Shown here one piece after another: positions 63,147 through 64,000 of a stretch of 64,000 bases of DNA. Origin of the DNA: Alentia gelatinosa (Eukaryota; Annelida; Polychaeta; Phyllodocida; Polynoidae); assembly GCA_950022655.1 (NCBI GenBank), contig OX465579.1, positions 18,389,088-18,453,087 of the forward strand, in the 5' to 3' direction. The notes beneath the pieces were generated by a model, which searched no databases, had not been told where the DNA came from, and saw only the letters and a program-made list of their open reading frames with translations. Both the position numbers and the translations under genes were made by a program. Within the stretch, counting starts at the first letter, position 1, and each line of letters begins with the position of its first letter.

Positions 63147-64000
63147 ACTCCCGTGTCCCAACTGAAGCGACACGCAGGCAATACGAAACACTTAAAACAA
63201 CCGGAAGTGCAGCGTGGCCGACGCGGTGTGACGAGGCATGCTGGGAGCGTCACGTGGTGCCGTGCTGGACGTGAAAGACAAGGCTGTGATACGACAGGTG
63301 CCACGTGGTCTGTCGTCCATTTTGTAAATATAAACTACTACCCGGAGAGAGACGGACCCGGTGCTGCCACCTTGTGGTGAGAGCGCAATCAGCGTCCCTC
63401 GCCACAACGATGGTGATGGCTGGTCGAGGGATATGAAAAAACAAAAAAAAACAATAGACAGGTTCCTTCGCTGGTTATTGGACATCTGAACCAACAAACT
63501 GTCGGGTACCAGTGTACCGGAAGTGCAAGATTCCCACTTTCCGTGCCTTCCGTACTATAGAAAAAAAAACCGGCAGCGAATTATCTGTTGGAACAATAAG
63601 TCTCGGTACTGGTGTCGAGGCTGGCCACTTGGGGGCGCCGTGACGTTGTAACGCGTACAGTGGATCCCTTAAAAGTATATCCGGATCCGGTCTGAGATAG
63701 TTCTGGTTCCGGTGACAGCCATATCACAAGCAGGCCCCCCCACAATGTGGTGTTTTCTTATCTCGGGACCGATTGCAAGGGTATATAGATATATGATATA
63801 TTATAAAACGGTCCTGGACAAGGTGCTTGGTGTTCATTTACTTACGTTCCAGGCTGAAAAGAGAAGAAAGGTGTGCTAGTAAGAGGAGTGAGTGAATGTG
63901 TGTGACTTGACGGGAGAATGAACAAGACGCTGTGGCTGTGTGCGTGGTATGAAGAAGTCAGGGCCCACCACATGAGAGTCGGGACATTAAGGCCCACTTA
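63147..64000 (+). other. L3MBTL: 3' UTR and downstream flank
   Basis: GC is higher than in the introns. No AATAAA or ATTAAA is present before the window ends; AATAAG near 63595 is the nearest variant. The 3' end therefore lies either at a non-canonical signal or beyond the window. Confidence 0.5.

Larger units (their letters stand above)
61120..62832. mobile_element. R18 DNA transposon, 1.7 kb, TAAG target duplication
   Basis: The element is precisely bounded because it splits an R1 copy. TAAG is present at 61116-61119 and again at 62833-62836. Ends GAGCGTTCAATGATTATGGC and, inverted, GAGCGTTTGTTGATTATGGC. Subterminal GGGGTATTCCA repeats occur near both ends with poly-G/poly-C. No transposase could be recognised; the longest frame (61991-62287) is anonymous. 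It contains two SINEs. Confidence 0.8.

Noticed and set aside
61620..61797. Functional tRNA gene
   Set aside because: A and B boxes are present but the acceptor stem is not closed and a non-tRNA body follows; the second copy at 62498 shows it is a SINE.

Overview
The window is animal nuclear DNA: AT-rich, crowded with small inverted-repeat transposons, and carrying one gene whose short, GC-rich exons are separated by GT-AG introns. Two tRNA-derived SINEs, pogo-like and mariner-like MITE ends and the gene itself all point to a metazoan. A marine invertebrate is the best guess, but nothing here fixes the species. There is no sign of bacterial, organellar or viral genes.

The only gene I can support is a plus-strand orthologue of lethal(3)malignant brain tumor-like (L3MBTL1/3/4 clade). 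Seventeen coding exons join in phase into one frame of 1264 residues, from an ATG at 1327 to a TGA at 63144-63146. The order is: a long Ala/Val/Thr/Pro/Ser-rich N-terminus, a conserved VMDW...LPGSSLKFRVNEFG motif, an FCS-type zinc finger, a basic linker, three MBT repeats, two CCHHC zinc fingers, and a C-terminal SAM domain. The protein should be a nuclear chromatin reader that binds mono- and dimethyl-lysine on histones and represses transcription. Exons 2-17 are secure as a set. Exon 1 is separated by a 41 kb intron and is less certain.

Layout: 1-1270 is upstream sequence with repeats. 1327-1483 is the first coding exon. 1484-42370 is a giant intron made largely of dispersed repeats, with a CpG-rich, promoter-like block at about 12085-12600. 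42371-45131 holds exons 2 and 3 (low-complexity N-terminus). 45797-49459 holds exons 4-7 (conserved motif, FCS finger, basic linker, start of MBT1). 49915-56296 holds exons 8-12 (MBT repeats). 56742-58857 holds exons 13-15 (two CCHHC fingers and linker). 60236-63146 holds exons 16-17 (SAM and stop). 63147-64000 is 3' UTR and flank.

Four observations stand out. First, several exon/intron junctions are locally duplicated, leaving decoy splice sites (exons 3, 5, 8, 13 and 16). Second, the exon 5 case is an eight-unit, mostly 117 bp minisatellite carrying the 3' splice site plus coding sequence, whose last units stay open in the gene's own frame. Third, the gene carries two different CCHHC fingers; from memory, one resembles that of vertebrate L3MBTL3 and the other that of L3MBTL1, as expected of a pre-duplication gene. 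Fourth, intron 1 is full of two-module palindromic elements. At least two families share the palindrome core while differing in their arms, and their modules appear to have been swapped.
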